The notes under the pieces are model-generated. The model did no database searches, was not told where the DNA came from, and worked only from the letters and a program-made list of their open reading frames with translations. Below are positions 1 through 11,122 of a DNA stretch of 27,830 bases, piece by piece. Every line of letters starts with the position of its first letter. Position 1 is the stretch's first letter. Origin of the DNA: Phellopilus nigrolimitatus. Lineage: Eukaryota; Basidiomycota; Agaricomycetes; Hymenochaetales; Hymenochaetaceae. The position numbers and the translations under genes are program-made. Where the stretch lies: contig JAJOHG010000339.1 of the NCBI GenBank assembly GCA_021029095.1, positions 1-27,830 of the forward strand, given 5' to 3'.

Positions 1-1496
1 CAAGGGCATCGCCAATTTGAAGTCACGATTGTAGCATTCCTAAGTCGAGCACACCATCGGGCGTACCCACTGAAGATGGACTGAGACGTTTGCGACCATT
101 TGCGGTCAAAATGAAGGTCAAAGTTGGCGCCGAGATAAACGAAGCTAGGGTGCAGCCACTGTGATAACAACACAGAAGATTTTGATCCGCTCCCCCAGAA
201 CTTCTTCGAGAAGATAAGCTAGCTATCGATGAAGGGGGATGACGATACATGAGTAGAACAAGAAACAACAGAGAGTGAGCACAGCCCCTTTCGAGACAAG
301 TTTTGGCATGACGGCGCCAGCCACATTTGCCTCTCTTCCAAAAGATACAGTGAGACGGGTTAGCACTAAAGCTACATGTCTCAAGTAAAGGTACACTCGC
401 GACCAGAGAGCGTGTAAATTTTCCCATTTACATGAGGAAACAAGTCCAGCTGGAACGGCAGACGGCACGATCGGAGCTGCCGCGCATGTACTTGAGTACT
501 AATTTGAACGTAGGCTCTGGAAACAGTGAAGCACCGATAAGAGAGCTATACGCAGCGGTTTCTCAGAGGATGATCATAGAGGTATCCAGGATATGAGCGT
601 GAAGCTGAAATGTGGTTAACAGCAGGGAAGGAGGCCGGCTGGCATGTGAGACGCGTTCCGTTGGAGACGCGACCAAAGCGCGTTCAAAGTCCGACAAGAG
701 AGATCGTCCCTGCCTGTTACGGATGTGGTCGGCGACGACCTTCGCAGTGAGGATATATCAGTTGCGTTGTTGATAGGAATAGGCGAACGGTTGTGATGAT
801 ACGGTACTGCTTGACTTTTTTTTCATTTTTGCTATTAAATTATCCTTCGAAGGACAGTCATATCAGAATATGTATACAGTTTTCCACATACAACGTACGA
901 TTTATGGAAAGCTTTTCCTCTTCTCTCTTTTGCTTCATATGGAGTTTTCATACAGTAGCCATTACGGATAGTAAAACAATCTGTGACGAGTTTTACAGCG
1001 GAAAGGATGGGTCTGATTTGCCACATACTTTCCCAAACTGGAAACTGATTGGGAGCGAAGCTCCCACTTACTCCCAAAAAGCTATCACGTGACTACACAC
1101 CAAGTGGCTGTGTGGCCCCCCCTCGTGAGAACTGATTATGATGCTAGATGTATGCTTGCTTGCTCTCTCCTCTTCCTTTCCTCTTTCCACACTTGAACTC
1201 CTGATAAACAATGTCTTGCACTTTCCTTACAAATTAAATAAGGTTTAGTGAGAAAAAAGTTGGATGTACCGCCCTCCCTAAAATGCATCACGTGACATGG
1301 GACTGCCCTTACTGCGTCCTCTTTGTACATTGAAGCATACAAAAGCTAAAATTACTAGTGGACATTTTAAACCATTACCTCTAGTTACATCACAAAAAAA
1401 ATCGTATCAATGGTTATGGAAAGCCAAAATGAAAGAGCTCAGATAAGCCTTAGTCACACATGCTTCGCTTCCCCCTAATATGTGGGCACCCCACGT
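1..1496. other. Left-end region without a recognisable gene
   Basis: About 1.5 kb in which neither strand gives a protein I recognise. Open frames here reach at most about 134 codons, with no family motif and no convincing chain of splice-compatible frames. A small perfect inverted repeat (GGGAGC GAA GCTCCC) lies near 1051-1065, and two E-box-bearing repeats lie at 1071-1093 and 1274-1296. The stretch could hold the end of a gene lying left of the window, or promoter and UTR sequence. I cannot say which. Confidence 0.5.
1071..1296. repeat. Pair of 23-bp direct repeats, each containing TCACGTGA
   Basis: Positions 1071-1093 and 1274-1296 share 19 of 23 bases in the same orientation. Both begin CTCCC, contain an A-run, and end in the 8-bp palindrome TCACGTGA (1085-1092 and 1288-1295). 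CACGTG is the classic binding core of bHLH factors such as Cbf1/USF. The two copies are 203 bp apart, so they could be paired regulatory sites or the remains of a small repeat. Which gene they would serve is not visible; RBX1 starts about 760 bp downstream. Confidence 0.4.
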
Positions 1497-1526
1497 TATT
1501 AGAGTTCTTTCGCAACCAATCCGAGG
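1497..1526 (+). repeat. Left terminal inverted repeat of the MITE candidate
   Basis: Thirty bases that pair with 1917-1946 at 27 positions. The mismatches are single substitutions. The CAATCCGA octamer overlaps its inner end. Confidence 0.6.
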
Positions 1527-1916
1527 GCAAAATATCAATCCGAGGTTGCGCTCGTATCAATCCGACCTTGCTCGCTTAGCAGACCCTGTGCCGGGCTTCG
1601 ATATCTCGGCATATTCTGAAATAGGTAATATTAATGATCATGGAAAGTTCGCTGGCAACAGCGTAACACGATGTAACACCTACCATAAAACTCAACCTTG
1701 CTGGCGTCTCTGCTAAAAACAGAAAAACCCGACGCAGTTTCTCCGTTTTAGGCAGCGTCGATCGACTACCACAGTAGGCTGGACCCGATGCGTGACAAGT
1801 CGCTAACTATCATGCCAAGGCGGCCATCTTCTCGGCTATGCCTTAGTCAGTCCATCACACGCCACTCGCTTATTTTCAATCCGAGGAACGTTTTTTTTCA
1901 ATCCGAGCAAATCGTA

Positions 1917-1946
1917 CCTCGAATTGGTTGCGAAAGACCTCTATTA
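1917..1946 (-). repeat. Right terminal inverted repeat of the MITE candidate
   Basis: Reverse-complement partner of 1497-1526. It ends 108 bp before the RBX1 start codon, so the RBX1 5' UTR or transcription start lies just outside or at the edge of the element. Confidence 0.6.
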
Positions 1947-2054
1947 CGTACGCGACCGGTGCAGTTACCTGCGGGCGCTCCTCTTTACTCAGTCTTCGAC
2001 GTCGTCCCAATCGCAGCCCGTCTCACTCTCCCTAAACCTCGAGCACTGAATACA

Positions 2055-2849
<795 letters not shown>

Positions 2850-3476
2850 AGGGTTGACTTTTCTAATATCTGTTCTACTACACTCTGGCTACGTACCGCT
2901 GCTGGGAGATGCGAGTACGGTGTACAATATGAATGTTTACTTATCTTCCATGATTTGCAAGCCGTTGTTCTACGCATCTGTGGCGGACTGTCGCGTCCTT
3001 CTGTCCTCAAGAGTCACTTCATTGAGTCAAAGGCCTGTTTCGAATCTTGAGAGGCATCAGCAAACTGATAAATTTCTTGGCGTTTTTGACTGTATGAGGT
3101 ACGGTGATCTCTGGCCTTTTCTATTGTGCGCATGGTATGTCAGTCGCAAGTCTCCTTCTGTTTATCATTGTAGCCCCTTCGACTAAGCAAGTTGCACCTC
3201 GTTGCCAGTCCCAAAGGAGAAGAGGCACAGATGAGCACTGAATTAAAAAGCGTAATCAGTTTCTTCTTGCTTCCCTCTCAGATAGAACGAGGGATAACAT
3301 TGAACTAGCTACTAGTATTACTTCGACGTGTCATTTTTTGAGCTTCAAGTAAAGCGTTGTAATCCTGTACTTTCCGCCTCACGATCGCATAATAAAGTAG
3401 CCGTAATCCAAACTTAATATTTAATCTCGGCAACATATCTCACATTTTAAAAACCCTCATGAAATCCATTCAGTCA
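2850..3476. other. Convergent spacer between RBX1 and CSTF2
   Basis: RBX1 (+) and CSTF2 (-) end toward each other here, so this stretch should hold both 3' UTRs. An open frame of 115 codons starts at 2839, overlapping the last RBX1 codons, but it resembles no known protein and has no coding signature. I see no structured RNA or repeat. Confidence 0.5.
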
Positions 3477-5161
3477 TCAATTAGCCAACGGCAGACAAAA
3501 GAGAAACCAGAACATTCGAAGTATCCGAGCCATGTATTCAGTTTGTCGGGTTGAAAACTCCCGCGAACTGCCTTTTCTGTCGGTGTGCGTCAGTAACGCG
3601 CCTAGGTGATGATGTAGAATACGAACTAGTTCTACGATGGCGTCTTTTTCATGCTGAGGCAGTTTATCAATCTGCTCGGGTGTCAACGCGAGGACTTGCA
3701 TCAACATATCCTATTCGAAAAGTTCAGCAAGTCAGTCATTCCAGGTATTTTCAGGAAGCTCACTCTGGACGCTTGGTCGATGTTGGGCGGAAAGTTAGGC
3801 TGGGGAATCACCGGTGCTGCCGCCACCGGCGTCGGTACTGGAGGAACAGCCGCCATGGGCTGCGATTGCTGGGACGACGGTTGCTGGTAATATGGTGGCG
3901 GCGGTCCAATAGGCGGTTGCTGGATATGTTGCGAGAACGGCGGGTACGGCAACGGGATGGTAGGTGCCTGGCCCATCATCGGCGGCACAAGGGAAGGCGG
4001 CACAGCCTGGGGAGGAACCTGCGGCGGAATTCCATTGGTGGCACCATTTGCGTGTGTTGCAGCCAGCATTCGCTTCACACTGAATTGAGTATTCCTAATT
4101 CAGGCAATGTCCAATCGACATACTAACCTGTAAAATTGCTGGATCGACGATTTTGTTCATAAACAGTGCTTGGAAGAGGGCATGCGCGAGCTGCGGGTGG
4201 GCGACCAAGAGTATCCGTGCTTGCTCGGGATGGTTTATGACAAATGCCTATAATATAGGATCACACATCTCAAAGTAAATCAGACGCCCTTGCGAGTTTC
4301 GAGACGTTGGCTCCACCTTCGTTTGCGCCAATACTTCTGTCAATTGTCCCGGATTCATCGTTCCTAATTGGTTGCTGATGGCGTCCAGAGCTGTTGTGCC
4401 CGGAGCAAGAGGCACACCTCGAGGCAAAGATTTTAAGAAATGGCCGGGGTCATTTCTCGGTGGCGGCGATGGGTAATCATCGTCATTGCGTTCACGCTTT
4501 TCACGCTCTCTCCATTGAGCTCTCGTCTCACCGCCGTCGATGAGCTCACCATGGACGGTCGTTTTGCCTTCCAAGAACGGGTCTGAGTCGGCGAGGTCAA
4601 TGCGAAGAGGACGCCCGCCGACGTCGGTATTATTCAGGTTTCGGACAGCGGAAGCGGCAGTCTCATGGTCTGATGGTAGGCGCCAAATGGGAATCGCGAA
4701 GATAATTTAATGCCGGCAATTGGGATATGTTTCAATCACGAACGAAATCATGCAATGTCGGACGGTTAGAAACGACTCTGTCATTGAATTAGTATAATGG
4801 TCAGAATATCTACCCGCAAACTCGCAAAACCCATATCCTCTGGGTTTTCCCGTCTCCCTGTCGAACACCAGTCTGCGGATACAAATCGCATCACGACTGT
4901 CTTCAGCGCGAAGCCATCAACCATTGGAAACATCCTATGAACGTTACCTGAACCCAATGACCTGTCCTACGGATCTGAATACTTCGATGAGTTGTTCCTA
5001 GAATAAGCTGACAGTCAGATACAGGCGAAAACGGGACGACAAGATAGAAGCACACCTCTCCCATATTGTATGGGACATTTCCGACTGGTGTTTTCGTTTG
5101 TGTCAAATGACGAATGAGAAATTCAAGACAATGTCTGCATACCGAAGACCACTTTGCTCAT
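3477..5161 (-). CDS. CSTF2: Cleavage stimulation factor subunit 2 (CstF-64/Rna15 type)
   Basis: RNA-binding subunit of the mRNA 3'-end cleavage and polyadenylation machinery, which binds the G/U-rich element downstream of the poly(A) site. Exons in coding order: 5161-5143, 5084-5056, 4997-4948, 4872-4814, 4669-4317, 4247-4128, 4072-3764, 3710-3477; about 390 aa. The RRM has RNP2 (VFVGNVPY, residues about 5-12) and RNP1 (KPRGYGFCEF). The hinge follows, with ALDAISNQL and NKIVDPAILQRMLAAT, the CstF-77/symplekin-binding region. A Pro/Gln-rich linker comes next, then the C-terminal helical domain (VLALTPEQIDKLP). The exact C-terminus is unsure: either exon 8 reads through to the TGA at 3477-3479, or an intron at 3622-3577 is removed and the protein ends at 3470. 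The gene is divergent from the P450. Confidence 0.93.
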
Positions 5162-5612
5162 GTCCAACAACTATGTATAAGTATCGTGAAGAGATGGTAC
5201 GAGTTGAGTGACGAGTAACAAGTGGCACGAACGGAGTAGCGAGATGTCACGGCTATATCCGAGGGCGTTCTCACCACGTGATTGAGTTCCTGCGTAAGGA
5301 GAGTTGTTACCTGTATTGAGCTTGTTGAGGGGCCCCATCTGCTATAAATATTTGTTCGTTGATGCAAGACTATAAAGCCACTTACTTTCCCTTATGCGCT
5401 TCTGTGGAGAGCCGTCATGACGACCAGCTGGACTCTTCCAGCATTTTCTTTCTGCGACGCGATGCTATTAGATGTCGCAGGCGCGCTAGTAAGACCGACC
5501 TTTATTCTTCGTATACATGCATTGACTGTCTTGGAAGCTCGTACACGGAATTTACAACAGATGCGAAGTTGATCCTTCCAATGCTTTCACGACGTTTTTC
5601 CTGCTCGTCGGC
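5162..5612. promoter_or_regulatory. Divergent promoter region between CSTF2 and the P450
   Basis: The starts of CSTF2 (-) and the P450 (+) are 451 bp apart. TATAAATA at 5343-5350 is oriented toward the P450 and lies 263 bp before its ATG, so the 5' UTR would be long. A CCACGTGA site lies near 5275-5282. A frame of 93 codons at 5359-5640 has no recognisable similarity and is probably UTR. Confidence 0.5.
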
Positions 5613-7588
5613 ATGCCTTCGATTGCGACCACTTTCCTAAGCTCTCACTATACGTCGACGCTTCCTGCCGTGGTCGCGTCGTTCTCCGTATTTTATGTCA
5701 CTTTGCTTTCGTCAATTGTGATTTATCGCATCAGCTTTCTGCATCCTCTCGCAAATTATCCAGGACCGTTTCTTGCAAAAATCTCAAAGTTTCACGGCAT
5801 GTGGAAAATGTCGAGTGGTAAAAACCACATTTACCACTATGATCTTCACAAGAGGTACGGACCGTTTGTACGCATGTCTTCGAAATTGTGAGTAAACACG
5901 AGGTTCCTGTATACTTACAGATTGTAGGCCCAAATGAACTCTCAATTGTCGACGCGAGTTCAATTTCCTCGATATTAGGAGCTGAGGGACTGCCCAAGGG
6001 TCCCAGTAAGATGATCTTGTTTATGGGAACACTTAAATAGCTAAAAGAATAACATGCTCAGTGTGGGATGCACGCAGAAGCCCACAGGGACCCAGAAGCC
6101 TTATCGCTATTCGAGATGTGCACGAACATGCCCGTCGAAGGAAGCCGTGGAACCGAGCGTTCAACACGACATCTGTGAAAGGGTATGAGCCAATCGTTGT
6201 GAAACGGGCTCTACAACTGGTAGAGGAACTGGAGAAGCGGTCGCAGACGAAAGGGAGCTATAATGTCTCTTCGGTTGATCTGGCGGAATGGATGGGATAT
6301 TTCACGCAAGCGTTTGTTATCAAAATATCAACTTCATACTGAAGGTTTTTTATTCAGGTTCGATTTCATGGGAGACATGGCATTTGGAGGCGGGTTTGAG
6401 ACTATGCGTGATGGAGTTGAGAACGTTGGTCTCTGGCACGCCTTGGAAAGCGGAATAATGTACGTTCCTGGCTTCCAACTTTCACGTCCTCTTTTCCCTG
6501 AAAACAATTGTAGAACTCTTTCGTTGATCCAACACATTCCTTGGGTCCTTCACGTTCTTTTCAAAATTCCCGGATCAACGAAAAACATCATTCGCCTTCG
6601 ACAGCTTTGCGCAGAAGCGGTCATAAAGCGAAAGAAGGACGGATCATCTTCCAGAGATCTTTTCCATCACCTCGTGAGCCTTCCCGATTATTTAAATCAT
6701 TCGTCAAAAAAGATAACGTTCGCATTAGATTGATGAAGAGGGTATTGAGAAGGAAGCACCAACAGACGCACAAATCATGTCTGACGGTCTTTTAGCTATC
6801 GTCGCCGGCTCAGACACGACAGCAACCGTACTGAGCGGGCTGTTCTATCATCTACTTCAGCATCCAGAAGACTACAGGCGCCTTCAGAAAGAAGTAGATG
6901 AGAGTTTCCCGCACGGCGAAGCTGACCCGTTTGATGCGGCAAAATTGTCTGAAATGATATTTCTAAATGCGGTGATGTTAGCAAGCTCTTTCCTGCACTC
7001 TAAAGGAAAGGAACGCTCATTTTATCTCTGAAGCAACGAGGCTTTGCGCGTCAGTCCTCCCGCGAATATCTTGCAACGTGGAACAACAGTGGACACTGGA
7101 GGGAGATGGCTTGGGAAAAAGTGAAATACCTCGTCTCTTTGACAGAGACAGGGGTTCATTAGCTCATCATCTCTTTCAGCTTCGTTCCAGAGGGAACGGC
7201 CATAGACGTGCCCATTTACACACTGTTCCGCGACCCACGCTACTTTTCTCCAGCGCCGGAAGAGTTCTGGCCTGATCGCTGGCTCCAGTCTAGTGCAAAG
7301 AAGCGCACGCCAAAACAAGGATTTAACGAAAATGCAACAGCAGGTTCAGCACAGTCCGACGGCGCAATGAATGCAGCCGCGTTCATCCCATTCTCGTATG
7401 GCCCAGTGAATTGCGCGGGACGAAATCTTGCGCTCGTCGAGATGCGTATGGTAGTCGCTCTGCTTATACAACGTTTTGAGATGCGCCTCGAAGATGGATA
7501 TGATCCAAGAGACTGGGACAAGGCATTGGAAGATCGGTTTGTTATGAAAATTGGGAAGCTTCAAGTTGTACTTAAAGCAAGGGCTTAA
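5613..7588 (+). CDS. Cytochrome P450 monooxygenase
   Basis: Haem-thiolate monooxygenase, probably anchored in the ER. Substrate unknown; it could serve secondary metabolism or detoxification. Exons: 5613-5867, 5921-6005, 6062-6311, 6358-6459, 6514-6673, 6729-6976, 7034-7120, 7180-7588; 1596 nt, 531 aa, full length for the family. Visible landmarks: a hydrophobic N-terminal anchor and Pro-rich hinge (HPLANYPGPF, about residues 46-55), the I-helix AGSDTT (310-315), the ExxR motif (E369-A-L-R372), FWPDRW (425-430), and the haem loop FSYGPVNCAG with ligand Cys474. The FDFMGDMAFGGGFE segment is typical of basidiomycete P450s related to fungal benzoate-hydroxylase-like families. Intron 1 needs care. 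Only the GTACGC donor at 5868 keeps the frame, and it removes the usual Arg of the VRxGPNE segment. The stronger-looking GTGAGT at 5888 gives a 33-nt intron and a stop. I cannot name the CYP family. Confidence 0.94.
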
Positions 7589-7981
7589 TCCTCCGCGATT
7601 TTTTATACTCAAACTTTCGGACTTTTTTGTAATTTTTTGTGTATGACTGCGTTTTCTTGGCCGAACTCATTAAATACAGCTGAGTTCTTTCTGTGCGTGT
7701 TTGCGATAGAAAGTAAAGTGAGAAAAAAGGTCAAATTGTTTTGCCAGAAAGTATGTGCCTCCTTATTCTTTGTTTTGCTGAATGTTAGTCGCGTACATGT
7801 AATGTTTAAACAGGTGTCTTGTATACGATTGTTGCAAAACAACTCACTCCGAAGATATATTTGGAATGAGGCGCACCAAATATGTATAGAAGAAGCGTCG
7901 ATCTCTTTGCATTTCTCTTCAGCTTTCTTCCAAGGCGACGTTTTGGAACATACTTTCCGCGTCGATACCCACTCTCGTGAG
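7589..7981. other. Spacer between the P450 and RRP46
   Basis: An AT-rich stretch of 393 bp after the P450 stop and before the RRP46 start. It should contain the P450 3' UTR and the RRP46 promoter. I found no coding signature, repeat or clear TATA box. Confidence 0.5.
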
Positions 7982-8960
7982 ATGAGCTACCACCAGCGCT
8001 CAGACGGGCGGCTTCCATATGAGATAAGAGAAGTGTCGGTGGTGTTCGATGGACTCGACGGCGTGGACGGTTCAGCACGGTTCGGGTTCGGTGCGTCGTA
8101 GCCTGGTTAAATGCCTACAATCTCGACTCAGAGAGCTTTAGGCGAATCGAAGGCACTCGCCTCCGTGTCGGGGCCCATCGAGGTGCGACTCGCGGTCGAA
8201 CAAGCGTCGAAGGCGACGTTTGAGGTCCTCATACGGCCGCTCGCCGGTCTGGCTGGTACGCACTGCGGACACCAGTACAAATATCGCCGAAGCCGATGCG
8301 CTAAAATGCTATACATGACACGCAGGAACGGACTCGAAGGCACTCGCATCCGCGCTCCGCAGCGCGCTGCTGCCAAGCACGGTCCTCACGAACGACCCGC
8401 GCACGCTCATACAGCTCGTCGCGCAGTCGCTCACGCCGCTCCCCGCACGCAGCGTGCGCGGCGCGTCCGCAGCCGCCTCGCTCCTCCGCACCCACCCCGC
8501 GCTCGTCGCCGCGCTCATCAACGCCTCCGCGCTCGCGCTCCTCAACGCGTCGTCCTTCCCGCTGCGCGGCGTCGTGTGCGCCGCCGCCGTGGGCCGCGCG
8601 CGTGGCTCCCGCGTGCTGCTGGTGGACCCGGCGGAGGACGAGCTCGCCGTACTCGACGGTGGAGGCACATTTGCATTCCTCGTATCGGGCGGGCGGGCAG
8701 GTGCAGACGTGGACGCGCTGCGCCTGAAAGCGGAGCTGGTGTGGTCGAACTGGAGCGCGGTACCGTTCGACGAGGACGAGCTGGTGCAGGCAGCGGCGCT
8801 CGCGCGCGCGGGGGCGCTACGCGTATGGCAACACATGAAAGAGGCTGTGGCGCTCGTCGTCCATGGGCCCCGAGAGATGCCAGCTTTTCTCAATGCGAAG
8901 GGGAAGGGCAAGGAAACCCAACTGACACCTGCGGACGACGATACGATGGAAATATCTTGA
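7982..8960 (+). CDS. RRP46: Exosome complex component RRP46 (RNase PH-fold subunit)
   Basis: One of the six RNase PH-like ring subunits of the RNA exosome, which trims and degrades rRNA precursors and mRNA in nucleus and cytoplasm; eukaryotic ring subunits are generally catalytically inactive. Exons: 7982-8090, 8142-8255, 8326-8960; 858 nt, 285 aa. The N-terminus has the family signature DGSARFGFG followed across intron 1 by ALASVSGPIEVRL, then FEVLIRPLAGL. The C-terminal part has LIQLVAQ, ALINASALALLN and LVDPAEDEL, all typical of RRP46. The C-terminal tail after about residue 240 (Lys/Asp-rich, ending MEIS) looks lineage-specific. Exon 3 is extremely GC-rich with nearly every third codon position G or C, unlike exon 1. 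This creates long meaningless open frames on the opposite strand. Confidence 0.93.
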
Positions 8961-9431
8961 CCGAGAGGGAAAAAAAGAAGTAATCTGCAATAACGGCACA
9001 CAGTTCTTGGGTCGACAGGCGCGTTGCTGCTGCATCTGCTCCGAATACGGGATTGAGTGACTTTGACCCCGGCGTCAAATTATTAAATGACTCTGTGGTG
9101 GCAGATGGATTGCACGAAGATCATCATCAGTGACTTTGCCAACAGCACGGTTCTCGTATTGACTAAACTGCTGCGATGCAAACAGAGCACTACGGTTTAC
9201 AGAGTGAAACAGGACAAGATGAAGGCGAAGTCAGTCCTATTTGACTTGGATTACAAGGGGAAAGGGGAAATTTTTTAAAAGGCTGCGCGGCCAATACCAG
9301 AAAAAGTAACAAATACTGCCCTAATAGATTTTTGATAACCATTAGACAATGTAACACGTAGCACAAAGTGGCAAGATACAACAAATGCATGACAGCGCGG
9401 GGAGTAAAAGAAAATGCAAGCCCAAGGGTGC
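8961..9431. other. Convergent spacer between RRP46 and ENP1
   Basis: A tail-to-tail gap of 471 bp carrying both 3' UTRs. It is AT-rich compared with the flanking exons. No conserved frame, RNA gene or repeat was seen. Confidence 0.5.
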
Positions 9432-11122
9432 TCAGTTCATCTCGATGTCATCATCCGCGCCGGGTCGAGGCTCACCGCGCACAGTCGAGATGACGAGTTC
9501 GCGGCGCACCTCTGGCCCGATTTGTGCGTGCGGCGTTGCACGCACGACATCGAGCAGTGCATCTTTTTGTTCGGGAGTCAGGTCTGCGGCATACCTAATG
9601 AGATATCCGAATTTATTGAGTAAACCAAAAGGAAAAAGGAAAATAAATAACCCGCACCGTTGCGTGAAGACCAGCAAGCTCTGATGCCAGAGCACGGGAA
9701 GCTTCTCGCTCTCGCCGCGCTTCGCCTTGTACGTATTCGAGAGGCGGATGAAATGGAACACGAGCGCGTCGACGACCTTGTATGGCAGCGCGTACTTCTT
9801 GTCGACGAGCACGCGTATGAAGAGCGAGTTCGGGCCGCTGTAGTCCATGTTCGCGAGGCGGATGATCGCAGCGGCGGAGTGCACGAGCGGGACCTTGACC
9901 TTGGCGAGCACGCTCGCGACGATGGCGGCCTCCTTGAGCGTGCAGCCGCTCTCGAGGAGGGGGAAGATGATGCCCTTGAAGAACGCGCCGGGTTTGTACA
10001 GCGCGCGCTTGAGCGCCTCATAGTAGTGCGGGCTGAGGCGCGCGTTCTCGCGGATGTCTTCGCGCACGGCGTCGAGCACGACGCCCTGCAGGAAGACGCG
10101 CGCCTGCGCGGGCTTCATGTTCGAGATGAAGATGCGCGTCGCGGCGCGGGTCGCCTGCGGAGACCAGTTCTCGGGCGACGTGAGCGCGAGGATGCGCGCC
10201 CACGCGGGCAGCGAGGGGATGATCTTGAATGCCTTGGGCAGCGGGCCGGATTTGTATTTGCCCTTTTGCAGGAGGGAGCCAACTCTGGGGGTCGTGCGAT
10301 TAGGGGAGGAAAAATGAGATTAAGTAAATGAGCCGCGTACTTTGTGTAGACTTCGACTACTTTGGGGTTCAGTCCCTCTGCAGGATTTGGCGCACGATCT
10401 GGATCTTGTATGCGCACTGGGAGCAAGATGGGCTTAGGAAGAGGACAAAGAGGCGCACAAGACTGAATAAGTGTGTACCTTTTGTTATTTTTTGAACAGA
10501 AGTAGCTTCGGCGTCACCTCCGTCTAGCTTGGCGAAGATCATGTCGGCAAGCGTCTTTCGTTCATTGGCACCGGGTGGAAGCAGCGTGTCGAGGGTCTCG
10601 AGGTCTCCTGCATCTATTTGCTGTAGAAATTTCAGTCAGTATTAGCTTGACTGAGAGGAATTAATGAAAACGGACCAACTCCGGGTACTCCTCCTCCTCC
10701 AGGATCTCATCACCAGACTGATCGCCCATATCATCATTTTCGTCGTCTGTGTCGCTATTCGAGCGGGCATGCAAGAAGGTGGCACGCTTGGTGTTGTTTT
10801 CGTCGTCCTCCTGGTCGTCATTTGCGACTTCCAGCTCTTCCTGCTGGACCTTTGCAAGCTCAAAAATCCGCTGAGAAGTCTTGGGATCGAGGATGATCTA
10901 TGCGAGACGGCACTGGTCAGAATAAGAGATTGGATATGTATTGTGTAGTAAATGCAAGCGCACCTCGTCGTTCTCATCGTTGCCATCGCCGGCTTTCCTG
11001 GACTTTGTGCGCTTTCCCGGGCGGGAGACGTTGCCATATTTCTCCTGTAACTCGTCCTCTTTGAGCTGGACGAGGAGAGGGTCGTGTCTTGTCTTGCCTG
11101 AGGGTTTTGAAGCTCGCGGCAT
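9432..11122 (-). CDS. ENP1: Bystin / ENP1, 40S ribosome biogenesis factor
   Basis: Essential nucleolar protein needed for 20S pre-rRNA processing and 40S subunit maturation and export. Exons in coding order: 11122-10964, 10897-10676, 10620-10479, 10416-10341, 10284-9658, 9594-9432; 1389 nt, 462 aa. The N-terminal third is charged, with an acidic stretch near residues 85-125. The bystin domain follows: LPKAFKIIPSLPAWARIL, NWSPQATRAATRIF, YYEALKRALYKPGAFFKGI, and the highly conserved DYSGPNSLFIRVLVDKKYAL and LVFHF. The C-terminus ends in an acidic DDDIEMN. Intron 3 was placed from GTACAC to a CCCAG acceptor, because that alone restores the frame before the conserved NPKVVEVYTK segment. Exon 5 is strongly GC-rich while exons 1-3 are not. 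The gene is divergent from UXS1. Confidence 0.96.

Larger units (their letters stand above)
1497..1946. mobile_element. Candidate MITE with 30-bp terminal inverted repeats
   Basis: The left end (1497-1526) and the reverse complement of the right end (1917-1946) match at 27 of 30 positions without gaps, sharing the core TCTTTCGCAACCAAT. The unit is about 450 bp and has no coding capacity, which fits a non-autonomous DNA transposon. Just inside the ends, the octamer CAATCCGA is repeated in direct orientation: three copies on the left (1517, 1536, 1558) and two on the right (1877, 1899), with 19-22 bp spacing, as in sub-terminal repeats. CGT flanks both ends (1494-1496 and 1947-1949), a possible 3-bp target duplication, but the boundary is ambiguous by a base or two. 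It sits in the RBX1 promoter. The superfamily cannot be assigned from one copy. Confidence 0.6.

Noticed and set aside
3020..3055. Possible tRNA B-box (GTTTCGAATCT)
   Set aside because: No matching A-box or acceptor stem could be paired around it.
3551..4126. 191-codon plus-strand frame opposite CSTF2
   Set aside because: Arg/His-rich antisense of the Pro/Gln-rich CSTF2 linker.
8309..9001. 230-codon open frame on the minus strand opposite RRP46
   Set aside because: It is a by-product of the GC-rich third positions of RRP46 exon 3; its composition is Ser/Ala/Arg-rich with no family motif.
9660..10331. 223-codon plus-strand frame opposite ENP1
   Set aside because: Shadow of the GC-rich ENP1 exon 5; the minus strand encodes the conserved bystin domain.
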